6,784 bases of DNA. Source: Desulfobacteraceae bacterium (GTDB lineage Bacteria > Desulfobacterota > DSM-4660 > Desulfatiglandales > Desulfatiglandaceae). Positions 1 through 6,232 of this stretch are shown here, one piece after another; position 1 is the first letter of the stretch, and every line of letters starts with the position of its first letter. A program made the translations under genes and the position numbers. The notes below the pieces were generated by a model. That model was not told the DNA's origin. It saw only the letters and a program-made list of their open reading frames with translations, and made no database searches. The stretch spans positions 1-6,784 of the forward strand of contig JAUVRS010000145.1 in the NCBI GenBank assembly GCA_030597505.1, given 5' to 3'.

Positions 1-50
1 AGATTTCTCCTTTCGGATTCATTAATGTTTTGTAACTACTCAGGTGATCA

Positions 51-79
51 GGTTCACGGGTTCAAAGGTTCAGAGGTCC
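51..79 (-). repeat. TGAACC short tandem repeat cluster (copy 1)
   Basis: Read on the minus strand this is three 7-8 base units, CTGAACC, TTTGAACC and CGTGAACC. It is the same unit as the clusters at 248-275 and 2355-2385 but in the opposite orientation on the chromosome. It directly follows GTAACTACTCAGGTGATCA at 32-50. Its function is unknown. I infer a dispersed intergenic repeat family. Confidence 0.6.
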
Positions 80-247
80 AAGGCTACGTTCTTGTCCCCG
101 GACTCCATTTTGGAGGCGTATGTATGTGAGAAGCACCCGGATTCGTAATTCCCAATCTAAAAATTGGCAGCGTTTTGGCAATTATGTGGCAAAACCAGCA
201 TTTTTTATAGGGACTTCGGGTCTTCAATTTTGTCTTCGTTCCTAACC

Positions 248-275
248 CTGAACATTGAACCTTGAACCAGTGAAC
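248..275 (+). repeat. TGAACC short tandem repeat cluster (copy 2)
   Basis: Four degenerate units are visible in a row: CTGAAC, ATTGAAC, CTTGAACC and AGTGAAC. The cluster is in inverted orientation to copy 1, so the two bracket about 170 bases of hairpin-containing sequence. It lies just beyond the terminator on the minus strand. Confidence 0.6.
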
Positions 276-280
276 GATTA

Positions 281-332
281 CAACAAAAAGACCACGAGAG
301 GAACCGACCCCAAAAAACGGGTGTCCTCGTGG
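281..332 (-). terminator. Rho-independent terminator for the minus-strand gene ending at 515
   Basis: On the minus strand CCACGAG (332-326) pairs with CTCGTGG (298-292). The stem extends by G:C and G:U pairs past one bulged base, with a further CCC/GGG pairing (321-319 with 310-308) around an A/T-rich loop. The 3' arm is followed at once by TCTTTTTGTTG, a U-rich tract in RNA. Stem, loop and tract have the classical order only in the minus direction. The nearest gene reading that way stops at 515, which leaves an unusually long 3' untranslated region of about 180 bases. Confidence 0.7.
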
Positions 333-368
333 CCTCAATTCTTAACTTCCTATCAATACTCAATAATC

Positions 369-442
369 CCGGTGACCCCGGGTCTTGACCGTTTCTTTCC
401 GGTGCTCCCCAAACCTGCACCAGGAGCGTGACCGGTGTTTCC
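369..442. repeat. GC-rich hairpins with three CCGGTG direct repeats
   Basis: CCGGTG followed by a C run occurs at 369-374, 399-404 and 432-437, spaced 30 and 33 bases apart. GACCC-C-GGGTC forms a small palindrome at 374-384. A larger hairpin spans 399-435: CCGGT plus GCTCC pair with GGAGC plus ACCGG, with a 3-base bulge and a 14-base loop. Neither strand has a U tract after it, so it does not look like a terminator. It would sit in the 3' untranslated RNA of the minus-strand gene that ends at 515. Confidence 0.45.
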
Positions 443-514
443 CCCAAGCTATTGAGGAATTTTCCACTTACTTCCCAAACTTATTGAAATTTATAGTATA
501 TATCCCTGCGTTTG

Positions 515-883
515 TCAAGCCGCCGACACCACCACCTCATCTTCCCCCATCACTTCTTTCAATTTTTTGGCATCGCCCGTGACTCTGCCGATAATATTGA
601 CGCCACTGGCGGGTTTGATCTTTCCCTCGGTGCTCATGGGGGTTGGCCCGAAAAAAATACAAAATGCCCGCCCGGTAGGCCAATAACCCAAGTCTCCTAT
701 TTCCACCTCCTCCTGGGCACTTCCGTCCAGCTCTGCCTCAACAGGGATGGTGAAATATATTTCATCGCCCCATGTATTAAAGGAGGTCTTCAAAGGCATG
801 GCATCTGCCACCTTTCGGGCGGTCGGCGTATCGTTTAATTCAGCATCAAGCGCCAGGTGACCGATCTGAATCGTGATCTTCAT
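515..883 (-). CDS. Cyclophilin-like fold protein, TM1367/DUF369 family
   Basis: A small cytoplasmic protein of 122 residues, the usual length for this family (Pfam Cyclophil_like). It resembles the Thermotoga protein TM1367, which has a cyclophilin-type beta-barrel. Family hallmarks visible here are NTWGDEIYFTIPV at residues 36-48, VEIGDLGYWPTGRAFCIFFG at 60-79, the TPMS turn at 81-84, and KIKPASGVNIIGRV at 88-101. No signal peptide or membrane segment is present. The start at 883 is chosen because AGGAG lies 7 bases upstream (891-895) and the family alignment begins at MKITIQIG. An ATG at 931 would add 16 residues with no family match. Peptidyl-prolyl isomerase activity is not established for this family, so no reaction is assigned. 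The gene reads in the same direction as the propeller gene upstream, across a 157-base gap, and is followed by a terminator about 180 bases downstream. Confidence 0.88.
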   Translation of the reverse strand: MKITIQIGHLALDAELNDTPTARKVADAMPLKTSFNTWGDEIYFTIPVEAELDGSAQEEVEIGDLGYWPTGRAFCIFFGPTPMSTEGKIKPASGVNIIGRVTGDAKKLKEVMGEDEVVVSAA

Positions 884-886
884 AGA

Positions 887-895
887 CCTTCTCCT
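887..895 (-). promoter_or_regulatory. Ribosome binding site fixing the start of the cyclophilin-like gene
   Basis: On the minus strand AGGAGAAGG precedes the ATG at 883, with 7 bases between AGGAG and the start codon. It supports the 122-residue form over the longer reading from 931. Confidence 0.75.
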
Positions 896-1040
896 CTCGT
901 ATCTTCCAGTGGGTACCTTGGGTCGTGACAAACAGCGTTTGGGTGTCGGGTTTTAGCTGACAAGCCAATAATGATGGCCTTTAAAATGGCCTTCGACCCT
1001 CACAGACAACAGCAAAGACGTTGGTTCCGTTGCGCAACAC

Positions 1041-2294
1041 TCAAAAACCAAACGCCGCAGTGCCGATAAAACACCAGCTCTTATCATCCTCTTCCGCAGT
1101 CGTAATCGATGCGTTTGCGCCGTTGGCTGTACCTTTTTCATTTGTGGCTACCAGTCGAAACTGATAGGTAGTGTCTTTTGTCAACCCCGTGATATCAGCC
1201 GAGACCGATATATCATCTGTTCCCGACCCTGCATCTTTTTGCGCTGTGGTTGAGCCATAGCTGGTGGTCGTACCGTATTCAAAATAATATGTCGTGGTGT
1301 GTCCGTTGGGGTTGACCGTACCATTTAAAGTGGCCCTGTCAGTCCTCTCAGAAGTACCAGAACCCGTCAAAACCGTGGGGGAAGGAATAAAACGCAGGAT
1401 CGTCCCGGATTCTCCTACGGCAAAAAGATCTGTCTCGGAACTGCCCCATACACCCCAGAGATCCCTGGTGGAGCCACTGGTCATCTCACTCCATGCGCTC
1501 CCGTTATATAGGACAATCACCCCATCGAATCCCACCGCATACACCCTGTTTGTGCCGCCGCCCCATAGACCATAGAGGTCACTGGAAGTGGGGCTGGTCA
1601 TTTTACTCCATGCGCCCCCGTTAAAGTGAAAAATGGTTCCGGTGTCCCCCGCGGCAAAGACGTCACTGGCAGATGTGCCCCACACTGCCCTCAGCCGGTT
1701 TACAGCCTCACTACTCATTTGGAACCACGCTCCGTCATAGTGCAGAATTGGTCCCTGATCCCCCACAATTGTTCCATGATCCCCCACAACAAAGACGTCT
1801 GTTCCGGAACTACCCCATACGCCCCAGAGATTACGGTCAGTGTTGCTGTTCATTTCACTCCACGTACCCCCATCATAATGAAGAATCACGCCGGCTTTTC
1901 CCACCGCAAAGACATCACTCGCGGAACTGCCCCACACGCTCCAGAGATCTTCGGTGTTCAAATTGTGCATCTTACTCCATTCGGTGCCGTCATAGTGAAA
2001 AATCGTCCCTGAATCCCCTACGACAAAGACATCATTTGCGGAACTGCCCCAGACGCCATTTAAGTCCGCACCGGCTGACACTGTTATTCCGCTCCAGGTA
2101 CTTCCGTCATATTTGAGGATCGTGCTTGACTTCCCTACTGCAAAGACATCACTCGCGGAACTGCCCCAGACGCTGTGAAGCGTATTTATCGTGGGCGACG
2201 TGATCGATTCCCATCCAGCATCTGCTGATAGTGGAAACGATATGGCTATACCCAAGAAAACAACTCCCCTCAAAACTCCCAGAGATCTCCTCAT
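1041..2294 (-). CDS. Secreted seven-repeat beta-propeller/FN3 protein with truncated CFI-box
   Basis: A 417-residue exported protein of unknown function. Residues 1-26 form a Sec signal peptide: MRR, a hydrophobic core GVVFLGIAISF, and probable cleavage after ADA. Residues 39-303 hold seven repeats of about 39 residues with the core VWGSSASDVFAVG followed by GTIxHYDGxxWSxM. The number suggests a seven-bladed propeller (inference). Residues 306-400 are a fibronectin-III-like domain with NGTVNPNGHTTTYYFEYGTT and the closing TTYQFRLVATNEKG. The protein ends CFIGTAAFGF (408-417), a CFI-box, a C-terminal motif of many deltaproteobacterial surface proteins that normally continues for tens of residues; here the stop follows at once. 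Repeat 4 carries seven extra residues. The start is backed by GGGGG 7 bases upstream (2302-2306) and by a promoter at 2401-2429. Likely periplasmic or surface-exposed; ligand unknown. Confidence 0.85.
   Translation of the reverse strand: MRRSLGVLRGVVFLGIAISFPLSADAGWESITSPTINTLHSVWGSSASDVFAVGKSSTILKYDGSTWSGITVSAGADLNGVWGSSANDVFVVGDSGTIFHYDGTEWSKMHNLNTEDLWSVWGSSASDVFAVGKAGVILHYDGGTWSEMNSNTDRNLWGVWGSSGTDVFVVGDHGTIVGDQGPILHYDGAWFQMSSEAVNRLRAVWGTSASDVFAAGDTGTIFHFNGGAWSKMTSPTSSDLYGLWGGGTNRVYAVGFDGVIVLYNGSAWSEMTSGSTRDLWGVWGSSETDLFAVGESGTILRFIPSPTVLTGSGTSERTDRATLNGTVNPNGHTTTYYFEYGTTTSYGSTTAQKDAGSGTDDISVSADITGLTKDTTYQFRLVATNEKGTANGANASITTAEEDDKSWCFIGTAAFGF
1044..1073 (-). other. CFI-box motif, immediately followed by the stop codon
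   Basis: Codons 408-417 encode CFIGTAAFGF, matching the CFIATAAYGS consensus found near the C terminus of many exported deltaproteobacterial proteins. It follows an acidic linker (EEDDKSW). In the family the motif is followed by a longer conserved tail; here TGA comes directly after it. Past the stop the same frame reads VLRNGTNVFAVV and soon stops again. Confidence 0.7.
1386..2180 (-). repeat. Seven tandem ~117-bp coding repeats of the propeller
   Basis: Codons 39-303 of the secreted protein. Repeats begin at residues 39, 78, 117, 156, 201, 240 and 279, so spacing is 39 residues except 45 for repeat 4; the seventh is partial. The conserved DNA core, seen on the plus strand as GGAACTGCCCCA with small changes, recurs near 1436, 1806, 1924, 2040 and 2157. 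More diverged copies lie near 1550 and 1672. Repeat 4 holds a perfect 13-base direct repeat, TGATCCCCCACAA, at 1756-1768 and 1777-1789, 21 bases apart. Confidence 0.85.
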
Positions 2295-2354
2295 CTGAAT
2301 GCCCCCTTTTTAAACATGCCACTTACACCCACGTGTTCAGATTCCTTGTAAACT

Positions 2355-2385
2355 CTGAACTGTTGAACCCTGAACCGTTGAACCC
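2355..2385 (+). repeat. TGAACC short tandem repeat cluster (copy 3)
   Basis: Four consecutive units read CTGAACT, GTTGAACC, CTGAACC and GTTGAACC. It has the same orientation as copy 2 at 248-275. If the promoter at 2401-2429 is used, the cluster lies in the 5' untranslated RNA of the propeller gene. Confidence 0.6.
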
Positions 2386-2483
2386 GCGGACGATTGATTG
2401 ATATTAGAAATCTTTTTTAAAAACCTCAACCTTTTTGTCCGATAGCTTCGCTCCTCTCTTGTGAGGCTCTCAGCCCGCGGGTT
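2381..2483. repeat. 9-bp inverted repeat bracketing the divergent control region
   Basis: AACCCGCGG at 2381-2389 is exactly inverted as CCGCGGGTT at 2475-2483, with 85 bases between. The arms enclose the minus-strand promoter at 2401-2429 and lie just before the plus-strand promoter candidate at 2509. The function is unknown and chance is possible; each arm contains the palindrome CCGCGG. Confidence 0.35.
2401..2429 (-). promoter_or_regulatory. Sigma70-type promoter for the propeller gene
   Basis: On the minus strand TTGAGG (2429-2424) is followed after exactly 17 bases by TAATAT (2406-2401). The match is four of six to TTGACA and close to TATAAT, with an A/T-rich spacer. It predicts a transcript starting near 2394 and a 5' untranslated region of about 100 bases that contains the TGAACC repeats before the ATG at 2294. 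Confidence 0.6.
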
Positions 2484-2508
2484 TAGAATATCCCTCGCAT
2501 CTTTTGAA

Positions 2509-2538
2509 TTGACAAAACTTTCTCACTTTGACCAATAT
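2509..2538 (+). promoter_or_regulatory. Candidate promoter for the folC-lptD operon
   Basis: A perfect TTGACA at 2509-2514 is followed, 18 bases on, by CAATAT at 2533-2538, a weaker -10 box. It lies 79 bases before the folC start chosen here. It also argues against reading folC from the in-frame GTG at 2461, which would lie upstream of this promoter. Confidence 0.45.
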
Positions 2539-2616
2539 ACCCCAGCGTCAAATCCCTTTGTGCCCCTTGTTATGGGGCAGATCAATCCGATAGTCCCATG
2601 CATCAATGAAATGATT

Positions 2617-3921
2617 ATGAAAAGAGAACAAACAGCCTATCAAACGGCACTCACATATCTCTATGGCCTCCAAAAACATGGGATCAAATTTGGTCTCTCC
2701 AAGACGTCCAATCTGCTGAAGGCATTTGGCGACCCTCACAAGGGTCAAAAATATATCCACATCGCAGGGACAAACGGCAAGGGTTCGGTGGCAGCCTTTG
2801 TTGCCGCCATCCTGAGAGAAGCGGGTGTTGGCAGGGTTGGCCTTTATTCTTCTCCTCATTTGGTCCGATTTACCGAACGTTTTAAAATTAATGATTGTGA
2901 AATGAATGATAAACAGGCCGTTGCCCTCATTGAGGAATTAAAATGTGTTTTCAACCCGGAGGACCCTCCTACCTTTTTTGAGGCAGTAACTGCCATGGCC
3001 CTGATTTATTTCGCAAGGGAAAATACTGACATTGCCATCATGGAAGTGGGCATGGGGGGGCGTCTGGATGCCACCAATCTAATCACCCCCCTTGTTTCCG
3101 CCATAACAACCATATCCATGGAGCATCAGGATTATCTTGGATCACGTCTGTTGGACATTGCCGGAGAAAAAGCAGGGATCATCAAGAAAAGAATTGATGT
3201 TGTAACCGGAGTCACCCAGCCCCCTGTTATCAGGCTATTGGAAAACGTGTGCGCAAAAAAGGGGGCTTCTCTGTGGCGTCTGGGAAGGGACACACGCTAC
3301 CGTACCACACGCTCCGGTCTTCATTTTTATGGCACATCACACAGGCTCAAAAGACTCCAACCAGGGCTTAGAGGAAGGTTTCAGTCCCGTAATGCCGCTT
3401 TGGCAATTACCCTGGTGGAACGGCTCGAGGAAAAGGGGTTCACGATTTCAGATCAGGATATCCGGACAGGCTTGAACAACACCACGTGGCCGGGCAGGAT
3501 GCAAATAGTGGCCCGGGAACCCACTATCCTACTGGATGGCGGTCATAATCCGGAAGCCATAAGGGCACTTGCCGACGCCATAAGATCCGGTTTCAAGTTT
3601 AGACAGATGATACTTGTGATTGGCATAATGGAAGACAAAGAGATCGGCCAAATGCTCCGGTCGATTGTACCCCTATCTGATTATACGATCTATACAAGGC
3701 CATTATATTCCCGGGCCGCTCCGCCCGAAAGACTGATGAGCCAGGCGTCGTCTCTGGAAAAACCAGGGGAATCAGTGTCCGTTCTGACCGACGCCCTGGA
3801 TAGGGCCCGGCAGATTGCTGATCCGCGTGATCTAATCGTTGTGTGCGGCTCGCTTTTTACAGTCGGGGAGGCCTTGACCTATTTTGATCCTGAGACTTAC
3901 AGACCGGATAATTTGAACTAA
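2617..3921 (+). CDS. folC: Dihydrofolate synthase / folylpolyglutamate synthase
   Basis: A cytoplasmic Mur-ligase-type ATP-dependent enzyme, 434 residues, typical for FolC. It adds glutamate to dihydropteroate and/or to tetrahydrofolates. Landmarks: AYQTALTYLYGL near the N terminus; P-loop GTNGKGS at 51-57; YSSPHL at 77-82; EVGMGGRLDATN at 143-154; ISMEHQDYLG with the metal-binding His at 170; IAGEKAGIIK at 181-190 with the lysine that is carbamylated in homologues; RNAALAI near 258-264; WPGRMQ at 291-296; DGGHNP at 307-312 (DGAHNP is commoner); CGSLFTVGEA at 410-419. The frame stays open back to a GTG at 2461, but those 52 residues match nothing in the family. ATG 2617 and ATG 2611 fit the family N terminus equally well, and neither has a clear ribosome binding site. 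The gene is followed 22 bases later by the lptD frame. Whether it does one or both reactions cannot be told here. Confidence 0.93.
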   Translation: MKREQTAYQTALTYLYGLQKHGIKFGLSKTSNLLKAFGDPHKGQKYIHIAGTNGKGSVAAFVAAILREAGVGRVGLYSSPHLVRFTERFKINDCEMNDKQAVALIEELKCVFNPEDPPTFFEAVTAMALIYFARENTDIAIMEVGMGGRLDATNLITPLVSAITTISMEHQDYLGSRLLDIAGEKAGIIKKRIDVVTGVTQPPVIRLLENVCAKKGASLWRLGRDTRYRTTRSGLHFYGTSHRLKRLQPGLRGRFQSRNAALAITLVERLEEKGFTISDQDIRTGLNNTTWPGRMQIVAREPTILLDGGHNPEAIRALADAIRSGFKFRQMILVIGIMEDKEIGQMLRSIVPLSDYTIYTRPLYSRAAPPERLMSQASSLEKPGESVSVLTDALDRARQIADPRDLIVVCGSLFTVGEALTYFDPETYRPDNLN

Positions 3922-3943
3922 AGGTGCCTCCATTTGTTTTCCG

Positions 3944-6232
3944 TTGGTTTTCAATCAACAATCGATAATCATAAATCCTATAGATGTAGCCAGGAGGGAT
4001 AAGATCATTACCACTAGAAACCCGACAATCTTTTTGTCCATAATTCTGGCCATTTTCACAACATTGGTTCTCAATCCCGGGTATTCTTTTGCCATCGACA
4101 TTTTGTCAGAAAAAAACCTGATAGAAAATGAGGAAATCCCTTGGGAAATTACCGCCAAGACCCTGAGCTATGACGAAAAAAAGGGCATATATGTGGCCGA
4201 AGGGGATGTCGTAATTTCAAAAGAAAACCAGTTTTTGTATGCACAAAAGGCCGTTTATAACATGAAAACAGGGATTGCAAAGGTATCCGGACACGTACGA
4301 CTTGAGGCGGGTGCAGACGTTGTAACAGGAGAAAGCGGGCTTTTTGACCTCAAAACAAAGACGGGCGAAATCGTCAACGGCTCCCTCTTTTTGAAGAAAA
4401 ACAACTTCTATCTGAGCGGTAGCGTCCTAAAAAAGGTGGCGGAAGACACATATGTTGTTAAAGACGCATCTGTGACTACCTGTGACGGTGACGACCCTGA
4501 CTGGTCTTTTACCGGATCTGAGGTCAAAGTGACGGTGGAGGGCTACGGAACAATAAAACACTCTTCCTTCCGCATACGGGGGGTCCCCATCCTGTACATG
4601 CCGTATATGATATTCCCGGCCAAGACCAAACGACAGACGGGTCTTCTCCCCCCTAGGGCGGGCTACTCCACCCTCAATGGCGGTGATTTCGAATTACCCT
4701 TTTTCTGGGCAATCTCCGATCAGACAGATGCCACCCTGTATTCACGTTTTATGACCCATCGAGGATACATGCAGGGAGCAGAGTTCCGATACCTTGCAGA
4801 CGAATCTTCAAAAGGCGTTTTGCAGTTTGACATCCTCTCAGACAGGAGGGCGTCAAAAAACATGACCGATCCGGATCAACTGGAAATCAGTCCCTTTGCA
4901 CGGACCAATCAGACCCGGTACTGGTTGAGGGGGAGATCCGACCAAAACTTGATTGGAGGGTTGATTGCACGTCTGGATGCCGACCTGGTCAGTGATCAGG
5001 ATTATTTGAGAGAATTTGAAGAAAAGCTCTTTGGGTATCAGGCAAGGACAAATTTGGAGCAGGAGTCAAAACGCCCCTTTTATGAAATGCGATCCCCCAC
5101 CAGACGATCGGCGCTCAGGCTGAGTCGTGATGGAGAAGGGTACAGCCTGCAGGGGTTGGCCAGTTATTATCAAGAGGCAGGAGACCCTGCCGAACAGGAC
5201 GATATGTCTCAACCCCTGGCAGGACTCGATTTAACATTCCTTCCAGACCAGTTCGGACAGCTCCCCGTATTCTATAGCCTCAATTCAGATTACAACTATG
5301 TTTGGCAAAAGGAGGGGAGCAAAGGGCACGATTTCACTCTGTCCCCGGAAATTAATTTTCCCCTGTGGTTTGGCCCCTATGTGCAATTTGAGCCATCCTT
5401 TCGGTATCTCTACAATGCACAATGGATCAATGATTCTCAAGACAACCGGAATCGTCAGAACAGGGGGCTCTATGAGGCAAAGGCCAGGCTGGCGACCAAT
5501 AGCCAAAGGATTTTTGATTTTGACTGGGGAAACGTCAAGAAACTGAAACACAAAATCTCTCCAATTTTCAGATACACCTATCAGGGAGGCCAAGGGGACG
5601 AGGACGACATCCCCTGGTTCACGCCCATAGATGAGGAAATAGGATCCGGTGAGACAAAAAATCAGGTCTCTTTCTCCCTTGAAAATTTTTTGGATGCCCG
5701 TCTGGAAGATAAAAAAGGTCGGGTAACATACAATCGATGGGTTTTTTTCAAACTGGAACAAAGTTATGACATCCACGAGGAAAGGCAGGATGAGACCCCC
5801 GATAATAAAAAGAAACCCCTCAATCCTCTCTTGGCGGAATTGGTAGTAACTCCCTTTTCCGGTCTTGATCTGCGTGGTAATACAAAATGGGATCATTACG
5901 ATCACGCATTTTCTGATGTCACGCTATCCGGTCGTTTCTCTGTGCCCCGCTCGGGGCGGAGAAGAGATATATATGAGGTGGATTATATATACGGGAAAGA
6001 CCGTCAGAAGGACCTGAGCGTTCTGGCCGATCTGAATCTGGCCTATGGGTTCTCAATAGGTGGTTCCCTAAAAAGAGACATGGATCAGGGCCGAAATATC
6101 TCCACGAGCGGATGGGCGGGTTACCAGAGCCAGTGTTGGGGTCTAAAGCTTGGTGTTGAAAGGGATAATTGGAACACAAGTGTCATGGTGGTCTTTAAAC
6201 TTGTGGGTCTGGGGGAGACCGGCGTCTGGTAA
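3944..6232 (+). CDS. lptD: LPS-assembly protein LptD (outer-membrane beta-barrel)
   Basis: LptD inserts lipopolysaccharide into the outer leaflet of the outer membrane, working with the lipoprotein LptE at the end of the Lpt bridge. From the TTG at 3944 it is 762 residues. A signal peptide spans about residues 25-50, with cleavage after SFA. An OstA/LptA-type beta-jellyroll covers about 66-150 (ITAKTLSYDEKKGIYVAEGDV). The linker VTTCDGDDPDW is at 177-187, then VPILYMPYMIFPAKTKRQTG at 214-233 opens the barrel, which runs to the C terminus VFKLVGLGETGVW. Only two cysteines occur, C180 and C731, placed like the E. coli pair C173-C725. The first 20 residues look spurious: the TTG has no ribosome binding site, while AGGAGG at 3992-3997 points to ATC 4004 or ATT 4007, giving 742 or 741 residues. 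It probably shares a transcript with folC. Confidence 0.93.
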   Translation: MVFNQQSIIINPIDVARRDKIITTRNPTIFLSIILAIFTTLVLNPGYSFAIDILSEKNLIENEEIPWEITAKTLSYDEKKGIYVAEGDVVISKENQFLYAQKAVYNMKTGIAKVSGHVRLEAGADVVTGESGLFDLKTKTGEIVNGSLFLKKNNFYLSGSVLKKVAEDTYVVKDASVTTCDGDDPDWSFTGSEVKVTVEGYGTIKHSSFRIRGVPILYMPYMIFPAKTKRQTGLLPPRAGYSTLNGGDFELPFFWAISDQTDATLYSRFMTHRGYMQGAEFRYLADESSKGVLQFDILSDRRASKNMTDPDQLEISPFARTNQTRYWLRGRSDQNLIGGLIARLDADLVSDQDYLREFEEKLFGYQARTNLEQESKRPFYEMRSPTRRSALRLSRDGEGYSLQGLASYYQEAGDPAEQDDMSQPLAGLDLTFLPDQFGQLPVFYSLNSDYNYVWQKEGSKGHDFTLSPEINFPLWFGPYVQFEPSFRYLYNAQWINDSQDNRNRQNRGLYEAKARLATNSQRIFDFDWGNVKKLKHKISPIFRYTYQGGQGDEDDIPWFTPIDEEIGSGETKNQVSFSLENFLDARLEDKKGRVTYNRWVFFKLEQSYDIHEERQDETPDNKKKPLNPLLAELVVTPFSGLDLRGNTKWDHYDHAFSDVTLSGRFSVPRSGRRRDIYEVDYIYGKDRQKDLSVLADLNLAYGFSIGGSLKRDMDQGRNISTSGWAGYQSQCWGLKLGVERDNWNTSVMVVFKLVGLGETGVW
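3992..3998 (+). promoter_or_regulatory. Perfect Shine-Dalgarno inside the 5' end of the lptD frame
   Basis: AGGAGGG lies inside the lptD frame opened by the TTG at 3944. The next in-frame codons at normal spacing are ATC at 4004-4006 (6 bases after AGGAGG) and ATT at 4007-4009 (9 bases). No ATG, GTG or TTG is in reach. Initiation at either would begin the protein directly with the arginine-bearing head of the signal peptide. It is either a site for a rare start codon or a chance match. Confidence 0.5.

Larger units (their letters stand above)
1..514. other. Gene-free region with repeats, hairpins and a terminator
   Basis: No open frame here has a convincing start, ribosome binding site or recognisable protein. 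The stretch holds two TGAACC-type repeat clusters in opposite orientation (51-79 and 248-275). Small hairpins sit at 103-115 (CTCCA/TGGAG, loop TTT), 152-167 (CCAAT/ATTGG) and 172-195 (GTTTTG/CAAAAC). A strong minus-strand terminator lies at 281-332 and a GC-rich structured patch at 369-442. Positions 480-505 are AT-rich. On the minus strand an ATG at 20-22 runs off the left edge with only seven codons visible, too little to call. The section between the terminator and position 514 is probably the 3' untranslated region of the gene ending at 515. Confidence 0.6.

Noticed and set aside
1..22. Possible gene start (MNPKGEI) on the minus strand running off the left edge
   Set aside because: Only seven codons are visible and no ribosome binding site precedes it; it cannot be supported.
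84..447. Two overlapping minus-strand open frames in the left intergenic region
   Set aside because: They run through the terminator hairpin and the repeat clusters, lack ribosome binding sites and resemble no protein family.
975..994. GGCC-TTTAAAAT-GGCC inverted repeat as a terminator for the propeller gene
   Set aside because: The stem is about 4 GC pairs plus a mismatch and no U tract follows on the minus strand, so it is too weak to call.
953..1141. Minus-strand open frame of 62 codons overlapping the end of the propeller gene
   Set aside because: It is out of frame with strong FN3/CFI-box coding sequence and has no recognisable protein character. It also does not restore the missing CFI-box tail.
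2461..2616. N-terminal extension of FolC from the GTG at 2461
   Set aside because: The 52 added residues have no FolC character, no ribosome binding site precedes the GTG, and a TTGACA promoter candidate lies inside the extension.
5285..5905. 206-codon open frame on the minus strand inside lptD
   Set aside because: It is antisense to well-supported LptD barrel sequence and arises as a frame shadow, with no independent start signal.
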